A DNA stretch of 49,179 bases from Gammaproteobacteria bacterium (GTDB taxonomy: Bacteria > Pseudomonadota > Gammaproteobacteria > Chromatiales > Chromatiaceae): assembly GCA_009908845.1 (NCBI GenBank), contig JAAAOQ010000051.1, positions 1 to 49,179 on the forward strand, written 5' to 3'. The stretch's first letter is position 1; each line of letters opens with the position of its first letter. The notes below the pieces were generated by a model. That model searched no databases. It was not told where the DNA came from and saw only the letters and a program-made list of their open reading frames with translations. Of the stretch, positions 25,208 through 33,369 are shown piece by piece. The translations under genes were made by a program, and so were the position numbers.

Positions 25208-26077
25208 TTACGGCAAGATTACTTGGACGAACTCTGAAGGCCTGAGGATCTCGTCGGGCCGGCTATCGAAGATCACATCGAGCTCATAAACAGCGCCTTC
25301 GGGGTCGATACGGACCGCTTCGACACCAAGGCTGTAGATCTGCCCCTCGCGCAGCGTTCCGCGCACGTTGATCTTGGCTGGTTGACCCGGCCGATAGCGG
25401 CGCAGCACGTTCGCGGTCACGAGCACGCGTGCCAGCATTTGACTGGTTGGCGCCACGGCGACCAGAGGCGCCTGTTGTAGGGTCTTGTAGATCACCGCGC
25501 CCTCGTAGGTGTTACGCGCGACGACGATGCCGTCGAAGGGGGCCCGCAGCTCGGTACGCTCGAGCAAGACATCGGCTGCGGCTTGGTCGGCCTTGGCGGC
25601 CTCGTGTGCGGCGACCGCGGCGGCCTTGTTCAGTTCGGCATCCTTCAGCTCCTCTATCGCAATTAGGCCGCGATCGAAGAGTTCCTGCGTACGGGCGAGC
25701 TCACGTTCGGCATCCTCGAGTGCGACCGCGCTGCGCGTGACCCCGACCTTGGCCTCGAGACTCCCCGCGCGTGCCTCGCGCTGGTCCATACGCAGGAGCA
25801 GCTGGCCGTCTTCGACATGCTGGCCGGGGTTGACCAGGACCTCTTCGACGACGCCGTTCTCGACGGCGCGCATCTCGACCTTGTGCACCCATTCCAGACG
25901 GCCACTGAGCTGGAGCGCGGCCGCATCGGTTACGGTGATGACGAGCAGGAGACCCAGCAGGAGACCCAGCAAGAGACAAGGACCTGACCGGTAGCGACGG
26001 CGTTTGGAAGGGGTCGGCCGGGCTGCGGGACCCTGTCGGCTCGGCGCGAGGGCGCGGATCGCTGTCGGCATCATCAT
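25208..26077 (-). CDS. HlyD/RND-type periplasmic adaptor protein
   Basis: Membrane-fusion adaptors connect an inner-membrane pump to a TolC-like channel. The 289-residue protein has an N-terminal hydrophobic segment (about 33-53), the first lipoyl half VENGVVEEVLVNPGQHVEDGQLLLRMD, and a coiled-coil hairpin from about 100 to 170 rich in Ala/Glu/Leu. The second lipoyl half is ELRAPFDGIVVARNTYEGAVI, and a short beta-barrel follows. Three ATGs stand in tandem at the start; the first overlaps the stop of the TolC-like gene (ATGA). No transporter gene follows, since gshB is next after 270 bp, so its pump partner is unknown. Confidence 0.85.
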   Translation of the reverse strand: MMMPTAIRALAPSRQGPAARPTPSKRRRYRSGPCLLLGLLLGLLLVITVTDAAALQLSGRLEWVHKVEMRAVENGVVEEVLVNPGQHVEDGQLLLRMDQREARAGSLEAKVGVTRSAVALEDAERELARTQELFDRGLIAIEELKDAELNKAAAVAAHEAAKADQAAADVLLERTELRAPFDGIVVARNTYEGAVIYKTLQQAPLVAVAPTSQMLARVLVTANVLRRYRPGQPAKINVRGTLREGQIYSLGVEAVRIDPEGAVYELDVIFDSRPDEILRPSEFVQVILP

Positions 26078-27117
26078 GGTGCAAGTCCTTGTAGCGCATT
26101 GAGCTCGGCTTGGGTCAGGCGCTGGCAGAATGCGGTCTTGCGCTCGTCACGGCGGGCCTTGGTCTGCTGGCTCATCGAGTAGCCCAGGTCCGAGGTGGCC
26201 TCGAGCTCGTAGAGGGTGCGGCTCTCATCGAGCTTCAGGTCACGCCAATCGGATTCGGTGCGCGCGTGCTCTGCGACGACCGCGAGCAGATCCAGACGCG
26301 TGAGCAGTTCCAGCGCCTGCTCGCGCAGCGCCGCGCGGATCAGCGCTTGCTCGGCCTCGTTTGCGTCCTTCATCAATGCCTTGACTCGAGGATTCTGATC
26401 GAGCGCGCGGGCGACGACCTGATCGAGCCCCGGTGGCTCGCTGAGCTGCAGATCGAGCTCGGGCGTCACCAGATCGCGCGGCAGTGATTCGGGATGTCCG
26501 AGTGCCCCCGCGAGCAGCGAGCGCGTGACACGTTGGGCCGCCTCGGCGGCTGCGCGCTGACGGCGGATGAGTTGATACTTCGCCTGCAATGCGGCGATCT
26601 GCAAGGCCGAGAACTGACCAAGCTCACCGCGCGCCTCGGCCCGGTCGAACTGGATATAGGCGACGGCCATGGCCTCGTTGTCGCGTGCGAAGCTGAGATC
26701 AGCAAGCAAGACATCGAAGAAGCGCTGCATGATCTCGAGCTCTTGGGCGCTCTCGCTGTCCAGCAGCGGCGACCAGGCAACATCTCGGGTGGCGTCGGAT
26801 GCGCGAGCGCCGCTGTAGGCGAGCGAATGGCAGCCCAGATAGAGCGGCTGCGGGCGAGGAGGCAAGCTCAGCGGGCGCTCAGGGGGCTTGGATGCATCAG
26901 CGAGAGCCGCGCGCACTCGCGGATGATCCTGGGAAAAGCTGAGCGCTTGCTCTAAGGAGAGGGGGTCGGGTACCGGCTCCTCCGCGTCTTCCTCGGCAGC
27001 AAGGAGGGGCAGCTGCAGCCATAAGGCGAGTCCAATCAGTGCCGCAATGAGCAGTGCGGTCGGTCTCGGAGGGTGTGCGCATCGGCGTTGGTCCGAGGCG
27101 ATCGAGGGAGGGGACAT
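26074..27117 (-). CDS. TolC-family outer membrane channel-like protein, short form
   Basis: This 347-residue exported protein has a signal peptide ending near LLAAEED. ATG 27117 is preferred because AGGAG lies about 9 nt upstream; the frame extends six codons further. Two helical repeats typical of TolC are visible: one starting LSLEQALSFSQDHPRVRAAL and a second starting LDQVVARALDQNPRVKALM. The spacing and length are well below the 430-480 residues usual for TolC. I cannot make out the beta-strands that would form the outer-membrane barrel. It overlaps the adaptor gene by 4 nt, so the two are probably made together. A reduced, possibly channel-less relative is the cautious reading. Confidence 0.65.
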   Translation of the reverse strand: MSPPSIASDQRRCAHPPRPTALLIAALIGLALWLQLPLLAAEEDAEEPVPDPLSLEQALSFSQDHPRVRAALADASKPPERPLSLPPRPQPLYLGCHSLAYSGARASDATRDVAWSPLLDSESAQELEIMQRFFDVLLADLSFARDNEAMAVAYIQFDRAEARGELGQFSALQIAALQAKYQLIRRQRAAAEAAQRVTRSLLAGALGHPESLPRDLVTPELDLQLSEPPGLDQVVARALDQNPRVKALMKDANEAEQALIRAALREQALELLTRLDLLAVVAEHARTESDWRDLKLDESRTLYELEATSDLGYSMSQQTKARRDERKTAFCQRLTQAELNALQGLAP

Positions 27118-27168
27118 CGGTCTTGTTCTCCTCATGATGGTTAGGCTCGCGGCCGGTAGGCTCGGGGG

Positions 27169-29958
27169 TCAGTGCGCCTCGTCCCAGTTGGCGCCGACCC
27201 CGGCCTCGACCAATAGCGGCACGGCGAGCTCGGCAGCCCCTTCCATCAGGGTGCGGATACGCTCGGCGGCGCGCTCGACGGCCTCCTCGGCCACCTCGAA
27301 CACGAGCTCGTCGTGGACCTGCATGATCATCCGCACCGGCGGCCGCTCGCGCTCGATCCAGGCATCGACCGCGATCATCGCGCGCTTGATGATGTCGGCC
27401 GCGGTGCCCTGCATCGGGGCGTTGATCGCGGTGCGCTCGGCGGCGCTGCGCAGCTGGTGATTGCTGTGGGTGATGTTGGTCAGGTGCAGCCGGCGGCCGA
27501 ACAGGGTCTCGACGAAGCGCTGCTCGCGCGCCTGCTCGCGGGTCTTGTCCATGAATGCGCGCACGCCGGGATAGCGGGCGAAGTAGGCGTCGACATAGTC
27601 CTGCGCCTCCTGACGCTCGATACCGAGCTGGCGCGCGAGTCCGAATGCGGACATGCCGTAGATCAGCCCGAAGTTGATCGCCTTGGCGGAGCGGCGCTGC
27701 TCGCTCGTGACCTCCTCGGGCGGCAGGCCGAGGATCTCGGCGGCGGTTGCGCGATGGATATCCTGGCCGGCGGCGAAGGCCGCGAGCAGGCGCTCGTCCC
27801 CTGAGAGGTGGGCCATGATGCGCAGCTCGATCTGCGAGTAGTCGGCGGCCAACATGCGCATGCCGGGCTCCGGCACGAAGGCGCAGCGGATGCGGCGCCC
27901 ATCGTCGCTGCGGATCGGGATGTTCTGCAGGTTCGGGTCGCTGGACGAGAGGCGACCGGTGGCGGCCACCGCCTGGTGATAGCTGGTGTGCACGCGGCCG
28001 GTCTCGGGATGGATCATCGCCGGCAATTTGTCGGTATAGGTCGAGCGCAGCTTGGTCAGGCCGCGGTGCTCGAGGATCAGCCGTGGCAGCTCGTAGCCGT
28101 CCTCGGCGAGCTTCTCGAGCACGGCCTCGGAGGTGGACGGCGCGCCCTTGGGCGTCTTGGCGACCACCGGTAATTTGAGCTGCTCGAAGAAGATGGCGCC
28201 GATCTGCTTCGGTGAGCCCATGTTGAAGCGTGCGCCGGCCTCGGCATAGGCGCGCTCCTCGACTGCCGCGGCGCGCTCGGCGAGGTCTTGGCTCTGGGCC
28301 TTGAGCTCGTCGCTGTCGACGCGCACCCCGGTGCGCTCGATGCGCGAGAGCACCGGCACCAGGGGCAGCTCGATCTCGCGATAGATGCGCGCGAGCCCGG
28401 GCTCGGCCTCGATCCGGGGCCAGAGCGTCTGGTGCAGACGCAACGTGATATCGGCGTCCTCGGCCGCGTAGGGACCGGCCTGCTCAAGCGGGATCTGATC
28501 GAAGCTGAGCTGCTTGGCGCCCTTGCCGGCGATGTCCTCGAAGTGGATCGTCTGCTCGCCGAGGTACTTGCTGGCCAGCGAGTCCATGTCGTGCCGGGTC
28601 GCGGTGCTGTCGAGCACATAGCTCTCGAGCATGGTGTCGTGCGCGATCCCCTGCATCTTGATCCCGGCGCGGGCGCAGACGCTCATGTCGAACTTGAGGT
28701 TCTGCCCGACCTTGGCCTGATTCGGGTCCTCAAGCAGCGGCTTCAGCGCGCCGAGGACCCGCTCGCGCGAGAGCTGGGCCGGGGCGCCCGGATAGGCGTG
28801 CGCGACCGGGATATAGGCGGCCTCATGCGCGCTGACCGCGAGCGAGACCCCGACGATGTCGGCGCGCATGTAATCGAGCGCCGTGGTCTCGGTATCGAAG
28901 GCCCAGAGCTCGGCTTGGCGCAGCCGCTCGATCCAGGTGTCGAAGTCGGCCTCGTCGAGGATGGTCTGATAGGCGTTGGCCGTGCCTTGCTGGGAGCCAT
29001 CTTGGGCTCCCTGATCGCCTCTCGGCTGGGCCCCTTGCTGGGCAGGATCATCGTCGCGGCCCGCGCCGTCCGCTTCCAGCGTCGCGAGCAGTCGCCGGGA
29101 TTCGATGCGCTCATACCAGCTGCGCAGCGCCTCGCGGTCGGGTGCGCTCGGCTGCAGATCGGTCGGGGCGAGCGCGAGGGACACATCGCGCTTGATCGTC
29201 GTGAGCCGGCGCGCCAGCGGGAGCTGCTCGAGCGAGGCGCGCAGGTGCTCGCCGACCTTGCCCTTGACCTCGTCGGCATGCGCGATCACGCCGTCGAGGT
29301 CGCCGAACTGCGCGATCCACTTCGCCGCGGTCTTCGGGCCGCACTTGGGCACGCCGGGGATGTTGTCGATGCTGTCGCCCATCAGGCTGAGGTAGTCGAC
29401 GATGCGCGCGGGCGGCACGCCGAACTTGGCCTCGACTGCCGCCGGGTCCAGCACGCTATCACTCATCGTGTTGATCAGCGTGATCCGCTCATCGACGAGC
29501 TGGGCCATGTCCTTGTCGCCGGTCGAGATCAGGGTCGCGAGGCCCTGCTCGGCGGCGCGGGTCGCGAGCGTGCCGATGACGTCGTCGGCCTCGACCTCGG
29601 GCACCTCGATCAGCGGCAGCCCCATGGCCTGGATGATCGCCTTGAGCGGCTCGAGCTGCTCGCGCAGCTCGTCGGGCATCGGTGGGCGGTTGGCCTTGTA
29701 GTCGCTGTAGAGGTCCTCGCGGAAGGTTCGCCCCGGGGCATCGAAGACGACGCCGATGTGCTCGGGCTGGGTCTCATCGACGAGCTTGCGCACCATGTTC
29801 AGCACGCCGACCAGCGCGCCGGTGGCCTCGCCGCGGGAGTTGGTGAGCTTGGGCAGCGCATGGTAGGCGCGAAACAGATAGCCGGAGGCGTCGATCAGGA
29901 CAACGGGATAGTGGGCGGGATACTGGGTGGGAGACTGGGTGGGAGACTGGGCTTGCAT
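27169..29958 (-). CDS. polA: DNA polymerase I
   Basis: This is the replication and repair polymerase with three domains in 929 residues. The 5'-3' exonuclease starts VVLIDASGYLFRAYHAL and includes EADDVIGTLA. The 3'-5' exonuclease begins AFDTETTALD, keeping the Asp and Glu metal ligands. The polymerase has motif A DYSQIELRIMAHLSGDE, motif B RRSAKAINFGLIYGMSAFGLA and motif C QVHDELVFE. The ATG at 29958 was chosen over the frame limit at 30021 because the region before it lacks similarity. The first residues QAQSPTQSPTQYPAHYP come from a 12-bp tandem DNA repeat and form a family-atypical N-terminal extension of about 15 residues. A hydrophilic Gln/Gly/Asp linker separates the exonuclease domains. 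Confidence 0.97.
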   Translation of the reverse strand: MQAQSPTQSPTQYPAHYPVVLIDASGYLFRAYHALPKLTNSRGEATGALVGVLNMVRKLVDETQPEHIGVVFDAPGRTFREDLYSDYKANRPPMPDELREQLEPLKAIIQAMGLPLIEVPEVEADDVIGTLATRAAEQGLATLISTGDKDMAQLVDERITLINTMSDSVLDPAAVEAKFGVPPARIVDYLSLMGDSIDNIPGVPKCGPKTAAKWIAQFGDLDGVIAHADEVKGKVGEHLRASLEQLPLARRLTTIKRDVSLALAPTDLQPSAPDREALRSWYERIESRRLLATLEADGAGRDDDPAQQGAQPRGDQGAQDGSQQGTANAYQTILDEADFDTWIERLRQAELWAFDTETTALDYMRADIVGVSLAVSAHEAAYIPVAHAYPGAPAQLSRERVLGALKPLLEDPNQAKVGQNLKFDMSVCARAGIKMQGIAHDTMLESYVLDSTATRHDMDSLASKYLGEQTIHFEDIAGKGAKQLSFDQIPLEQAGPYAAEDADITLRLHQTLWPRIEAEPGLARIYREIELPLVPVLSRIERTGVRVDSDELKAQSQDLAERAAAVEERAYAEAGARFNMGSPKQIGAIFFEQLKLPVVAKTPKGAPSTSEAVLEKLAEDGYELPRLILEHRGLTKLRSTYTDKLPAMIHPETGRVHTSYHQAVAATGRLSSSDPNLQNIPIRSDDGRRIRCAFVPEPGMRMLAADYSQIELRIMAHLSGDERLLAAFAAGQDIHRATAAEILGLPPEEVTSEQRRSAKAINFGLIYGMSAFGLARQLGIERQEAQDYVDAYFARYPGVRAFMDKTREQAREQRFVETLFGRRLHLTNITHSNHQLRSAAERTAINAPMQGTAADIIKRAMIAVDAWIERERPPVRMIMQVHDELVFEVAEEAVERAAERIRTLMEGAAELAVPLLVEAGVGANWDEAH
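29923..29951. repeat. 12-bp tandem repeat in the start of polA
   Basis: CTGGGTGGGAGA occurs twice in tandem (29923-29934 and 29935-29946), followed by a partial third unit (CTGGG, 29947-29951). On the coding (minus) strand it encodes SPTQ repeats directly behind the polA start codon. The unit is a multiple of three, so copy-number change would keep the frame. Confidence 0.8.
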
Positions 29959-30043
29959 GGTCGGGACCTGGAAGAGACAGCGCCGCTCAGGCGACGGCCG
30001 AACCTTAGCATGCGCGCGCAACGGTCTGCGGCTGGGATCGGCC

Positions 30044-30781
30044 TCAGGCCGGGGCGCGGAAATCCCCCCAGAGGGCCTGAACCGCGGCGATGGCCGCGAG
30101 CGGCGCGGTTTCGGTGCGCAGGACGCGCGGCCCGAGCCACACTGGCGTCAGTCCTTGGGCCTGGGCCTGCTCGCGTTCGTCGGGCGTCAGTCCGCCCTCG
30201 GGGCCGATCAGCAACGTCAAGGTCGCATCCGGCGGCGGCAGCTCGGTCAGGGCGGTTGCCGCGGCCTGATGCAAGAGGATGCCGTCGGGGTGGCCGGAGG
30301 CCAGCCAGCGCGCGAACGGGATCGGCGGCTCGAGCCGCGGCAGGCGCCGGCGGCCGCTCTGCTCGCAGGCGGCGATGATCACGCCGCGCCAATGCCCATG
30401 GCGCTTGGCGAGGCGATCGCCGCTGAGCCGCACCAGTGAGCGCGTCGCGAACAGCGGCTGGATCGCGCTGACGCCGAGCTCGACGGCCTTCTGGATCGCG
30501 AGATCCATGCGCTCGCCGCGCGAGATCCCGAGCGCCAGGGTGATCGCGAGCGGCGGCGTCGGCTCAGGGGCGCTGACGGCGAGGGTCCGCACCCGGACCT
30601 CCTCGCGGGTACTGCTGAGCAGCTGCGCGTCGTAGTCGTATCCGTCGCCGTTGAAGAGGACCACGGGCGCTCCGGGCACGAGGCGCAAGACCTTGGTCGC
30701 ATGGCGTGCCGGTCTCGGCTCGAGCCGCAGCTCGCTGCCCACCGCGAGGGGCTGCTCGGTGAAGAGTCGGTGCTGACGCAT
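30044..30781 (-). CDS. rsmE: 16S rRNA m3U1498 methyltransferase RsmE
   Basis: RsmE methylates N3 of U1498 in 16S rRNA using S-adenosylmethionine and has a SPOUT knot fold. The 245-residue product starts MRQHRLFTEQPL, has a PUA-like N-terminal part (VVLFNGDGYDYDAQL), the stretch AIQKAVELGVSAIQPLF and CEQSGRRRLP. The SAM-binding knot residues are LIGPEGGLTPDE and LGPRVLRTETAPLAAI. The chosen ATG removes nine upstream codons of the open frame that have no family support. It lies 85 bp upstream of polA and 27 bp downstream of the DUF423 gene, all in one direction. Confidence 0.95.
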   Translation of the reverse strand: MRQHRLFTEQPLAVGSELRLEPRPARHATKVLRLVPGAPVVLFNGDGYDYDAQLLSSTREEVRVRTLAVSAPEPTPPLAITLALGISRGERMDLAIQKAVELGVSAIQPLFATRSLVRLSGDRLAKRHGHWRGVIIAACEQSGRRRLPRLEPPIPFARWLASGHPDGILLHQAAATALTELPPPDATLTLLIGPEGGLTPDEREQAQAQGLTPVWLGPRVLRTETAPLAAIAAVQALWGDFRAPA

Positions 30782-30808
30782 GCGCGACGCCTTGCTTGCG
30801 AGGGTCAA

Positions 30809-31204
30809 TCAGTCCCTTGCCGGGAGATGCAACAGGGCCGCAGCCGCCAGCCCCCAGCCCAGGAGCATTGCGACACCACCAAAGGGCGTGATGGCGCCAA
30901 GCAGGCCAATCCCGGAGAGCACGAGCACGAACAGGCTGCCGCTGAAGACCAGGGTGCCGCCGATCAGCAGCCAGCCTCCGACCCGCAGCAGACGCCGGGC
31001 GCGCTGCGGCAGATCGGCCATCAGAGCGAGTGCGGCCAGGGCGAGTAAGCCGGTGCCCTGCCAGCCGAGATAATGAGCGGCGGTGTTCCAGACCTCGAGG
31101 CGCTCAGGCGTGACCGCGCCTTCGACCGCATGGGCACCGAAGGCGCCGAAGGCGATCGCGGCGAGGGCGAACAGGGCGCCGCTGACGGCAAGCGGTCTCA
31201 GCAT
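30809..31204 (-). CDS. DUF423 family inner membrane protein
   Basis: A small membrane protein of 131 residues with four hydrophobic segments, beginning with the family's ALAAIAFGAFGAHAVEG block and ending ITPFGGVAMLLGWGLAAAALL. This is the DUF423/YgdD family, which is widespread and has no known function. Its start overlaps the end of the thioredoxin/HEAT gene by 7 nt, so they are probably translated from one message. Confidence 0.88.
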   Translation of the reverse strand: MLRPLAVSGALFALAAIAFGAFGAHAVEGAVTPERLEVWNTAAHYLGWQGTGLLALAALALMADLPQRARRLLRVGGWLLIGGTLVFSGSLFVLVLSGIGLLGAITPFGGVAMLLGWGLAAAALLHLPARD

Positions 31205-31866
31205 CCGGTGCTCTCCTCGAGATCATCGGAGCCATCGAGCACGGCCAAGGTCTCGACGGCGATCTCGCGGACGTCCTCGGATTCGTCCTGCAGCAGACGA
31301 CGGACGGCCGCCGCGGCCGTCGGGTCGCCGGCGAGACCGAGGAAGTGGCAGGCATCTGCTCGGGTCTGTGGATAGGCCGATAGGGTCAGTTCGATCAGTT
31401 GCGGGACGCAGGCCCTCAGCGCCGGTGTCTCGGCAAGCTCCTCGACGACGGCACTGATGCCGATGCGCGCACCCATCTCGAGCTGCTCGTCGGTCATCCG
31501 GTCGAGCAGGTCGCTCAGGTGCTGCGGGTGCTCGCGCAGTAAGGCGATGACTCGGGTTAGCTGTTGCTCGGAGAGGAGCGCGAGCAGATACTCCGGCCAG
31601 CCGCTGCCGGCGGCGGCATGCTCGGCCCAATCCTCGAGTTCGTGAAAGCTGCGGGCACCGACCAGCTCGAATCGGCCCAGCTTCAGCCAGGGGACGGATC
31701 GGGCGCCGAGCGCCTGTGCCGGCTCTGGACGCAGGTCGAGGTTGATCAGCTCAAGCCGCCCGAGCTTGCCCATCTTGGTCAATCTCAGCACGGCCTCGGC
31801 GACCGAGGCGCAGTGCGGGCAGCTCGTGCGGATCAGAAGGGTCGCGTCGGCGGCGTCGTCAACCAT
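31198..31866 (-). CDS. Thioredoxin-like domain fused to HEAT-type repeats
   Basis: The 222-residue product has an N-terminal thioredoxin/glutaredoxin-like domain (about 1-75). It has a CPHC redox motif (Cys16, Cys19) in LLIRTSCPHCASVAEAV and a conserved SVPWLKLGRFEL segment with the cis-Pro position. The rest is helical and ends with a HEAT/PBS-lyase-like repeat (TRADACHFLGLAGDPTAAAAVRRLLQDESEDVREIAVETLAVL). The start at 31866 was chosen because upstream codons in the frame read antisense-like sequence across the dsrC-like gene. It follows that gene by 74 nt in the same direction. A thiol-disulfide reductase acting on a protein partner is a reasonable guess; its substrate is not known. Confidence 0.75.
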   Translation of the reverse strand: MVDDAADATLLIRTSCPHCASVAEAVLRLTKMGKLGRLELINLDLRPEPAQALGARSVPWLKLGRFELVGARSFHELEDWAEHAAAGSGWPEYLLALLSEQQLTRVIALLREHPQHLSDLLDRMTDEQLEMGARIGISAVVEELAETPALRACVPQLIELTLSAYPQTRADACHFLGLAGDPTAAAAVRRLLQDESEDVREIAVETLAVLDGSDDLEESTGC

Positions 31867-31940
31867 CCTGTCAGGATACTGCAGCGCGCGCCGGACCGCT
31901 CGAGTGAGACCGCCCGCCGGTCGTGGCGGGCAGTCCGTCC

Positions 31941-32294
31941 TCAACAGGAGTGGCAGTAATGGTTCGGCAGTCCGGCGATCCGGCACGCCTGTTTGCAACC
32001 GCCTTGGGGGAACAGGGACTCGAGCTTCTTGCGCGTGCAGGGCGTGTGTTGGGAGACCTTCTCACCGATCGCCCGAATGATGACCTTCGGTGAGGGCGGG
32101 ATCTCATGGAAGGCATAGTATTCGCGTAGGAACTCGATCACTGTCCAGTGGCATTCGGTCAGGGTGAGTCCCTCCTCCTCTGCCATCGCGTACGCCAGCT
32201 CGTTGTCCCAGTCCTCGAAGCGGGCCAAGAAGCCCTTGCGGTTGAGCTGGACTTCGCGCCCAGCCAGTTCGCCGACGGTATTCAGTGCAGTCAT
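31941..32294 (-). CDS. DsrC/TusE family sulfur-relay protein with a four-Cys C-terminus
   Basis: DsrC-family proteins carry sulfur as persulfide or trisulfide on C-terminal cysteines in sulfur oxidation and tRNA thiolation. This 117-residue member has family blocks FLARFEDWDNELAYAMAEEEGLTLTE-type, HWTVIEFLREYY and FPQGGCKQACRIAGLP. Cys104 matches the inner conserved Cys. The arm does not end in the usual GCV but in YCHSC, giving Cys100, 104, 114 and 117 in the tail (plus Cys48 and Cys86). GGAGGAG lies 11 nt before the ATG. It is thus neither the standard DsrC nor a one-Cys TusE. A thioredoxin-like/HEAT gene follows downstream. The family is firm; the exact relay role is unknown. Confidence 0.88.
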   Translation of the reverse strand: MTALNTVGELAGREVQLNRKGFLARFEDWDNELAYAMAEEEGLTLTECHWTVIEFLREYYAFHEIPPSPKVIIRAIGEKVSQHTPCTRKKLESLFPQGGCKQACRIAGLPNHYCHSC

Positions 32295-32673
32295 CGATGT
32301 ACTCCTCCACCGGCTCCCGGGTGGATCATTCGTCTTGCTTTCGTGAACGGGGCGGCGGTTGAGAGATGCTTCGCCCCGACTCGGATGGACTCCAGGCCGT
32401 GCTCCTGCTGTATCGGCTTATTCGTGTATTAGAGACTTGTGGAACAGGGTTCTTTATTTTTGTCAAGGCAATATAGTCTCTCGTCGCCGATGATGCAGCG
32501 AGGAAAGGGGATCTGGATCAATCCTTTCGGAAATTCTTCGAGTGAGCCAGTCAGAAGCACAGTCTGCACAATCCGCTGGCATCGATGACACGAGAAACGA
32601 TAGCTGATCGCGTTCTCGTCGTGCGGTGCAGATGAGCAGCGGCGTCCGATGCCGCGCAGTCGATCAGAGAGTG
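32295..32673. other. 379-bp intergenic region with an A+T-rich segment
   Basis: No convincing gene lies here. From about 32425 to 32535 the base composition falls well below that of the neighbours in G+C, which fits a promoter for the DsrC-like gene on the minus strand. A TTGACA-like -35 hexamer is read on the minus strand at 32466-32461, but no good -10 follows at normal distance. AGAGACT (32431-32437) and AGTCTCT (32475-32481) form a widely spaced inverted repeat around it, a possible operator. Confidence 0.45.
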
Positions 32674-33144
32674 TTACCAGCTGATCGCCTCTTCGGCGAT
32701 GCCTTTCAGCGTTGCGGCGACCTCGGCCATTGCAGGACTCTGCTCGGTCTCCTCGGGCGGGAACTGGCGGTGAGCGACGTAGGTCGTGTTGGGCTCGTCC
32801 GGCAGCTGGTAGACAGCGATGATGAAGGGGCAGTTGACGATAGAGCGCGGGTCTTCGCTGATCATCTTGCGCGAGAGGACGGCGCTGCAGAATTCGACCG
32901 ATTCGGCCTCGATGAAGAGGGATTCGCCGAGTCCGAGGTCTTCACCGGTGCGCTCGAGCATCTCGTTCATGTGCATCACGTTGTTGATGAACATGCCGCG
33001 TCCCTGAATCGCCAGCTTGAGTCCGTCCATCACGTCCGAGAAGCTGCTATCGCTCTCGTAGACGGCGTAACGGTCGGCCGCGAATGCTGTCGGGCCGACC
33101 GTCATCAGCACTACGCTCAACAGAAGGGTCGATAATCGGGTCAT
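32674..33144 (-). CDS. Exported DUF302 family protein
   Basis: This 156-residue protein has a clear signal peptide (cleavage after PTAFA, near residue 22). The DUF302 domain follows: SSFSDVMDGLKLAIQGRGMFINNVMHMNEML, a central VEFCSAVLSRKMISEDP and IAVYQLPDEPNTTYVAHR. The single mature Cys lies at VEFCSAV. DUF302 proteins are small periplasmic or cytoplasmic domains of unknown function, common in sulfur-oxidising bacteria. GAGGAG precedes the ATG. The gene lies upstream of the DsrC-like gene on the same strand, 379 bp away. Confidence 0.85.
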   Translation of the reverse strand: MTRLSTLLLSVVLMTVGPTAFAADRYAVYESDSSFSDVMDGLKLAIQGRGMFINNVMHMNEMLERTGEDLGLGESLFIEAESVEFCSAVLSRKMISEDPRSIVNCPFIIAVYQLPDEPNTTYVAHRQFPPEETEQSPAMAEVAATLKGIAEEAISW

Positions 33145-33369
33145 GCACTGTGCTCCTCGGCGGCAGGCGCGGCATTTTCGGTGATTGGCATGCGGGATGG
33201 TCGGCCACCCGGGGCAGCCCTAACCGAGGGCGGCCAGCTCAGCAGCCTGTTTCAGGGCGATGTGTAGGGCTGCTGGTGCAGCGGGTCCAGGGAGAAGGCG
33301 ACGTAGCGCCTTTCGGGGTACCCCGCCTCGGCTAGGCGCGGGCGCAAGGCGGCGCCCGGCATTCGTGTT

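Noticed and set aside
28288..30378. 696-codon plus-strand frame opposite polA and rsmE
   Set aside because: This is an antisense shadow of DNA polymerase I, a common effect of high G+C; the minus strand holds every polymerase motif.
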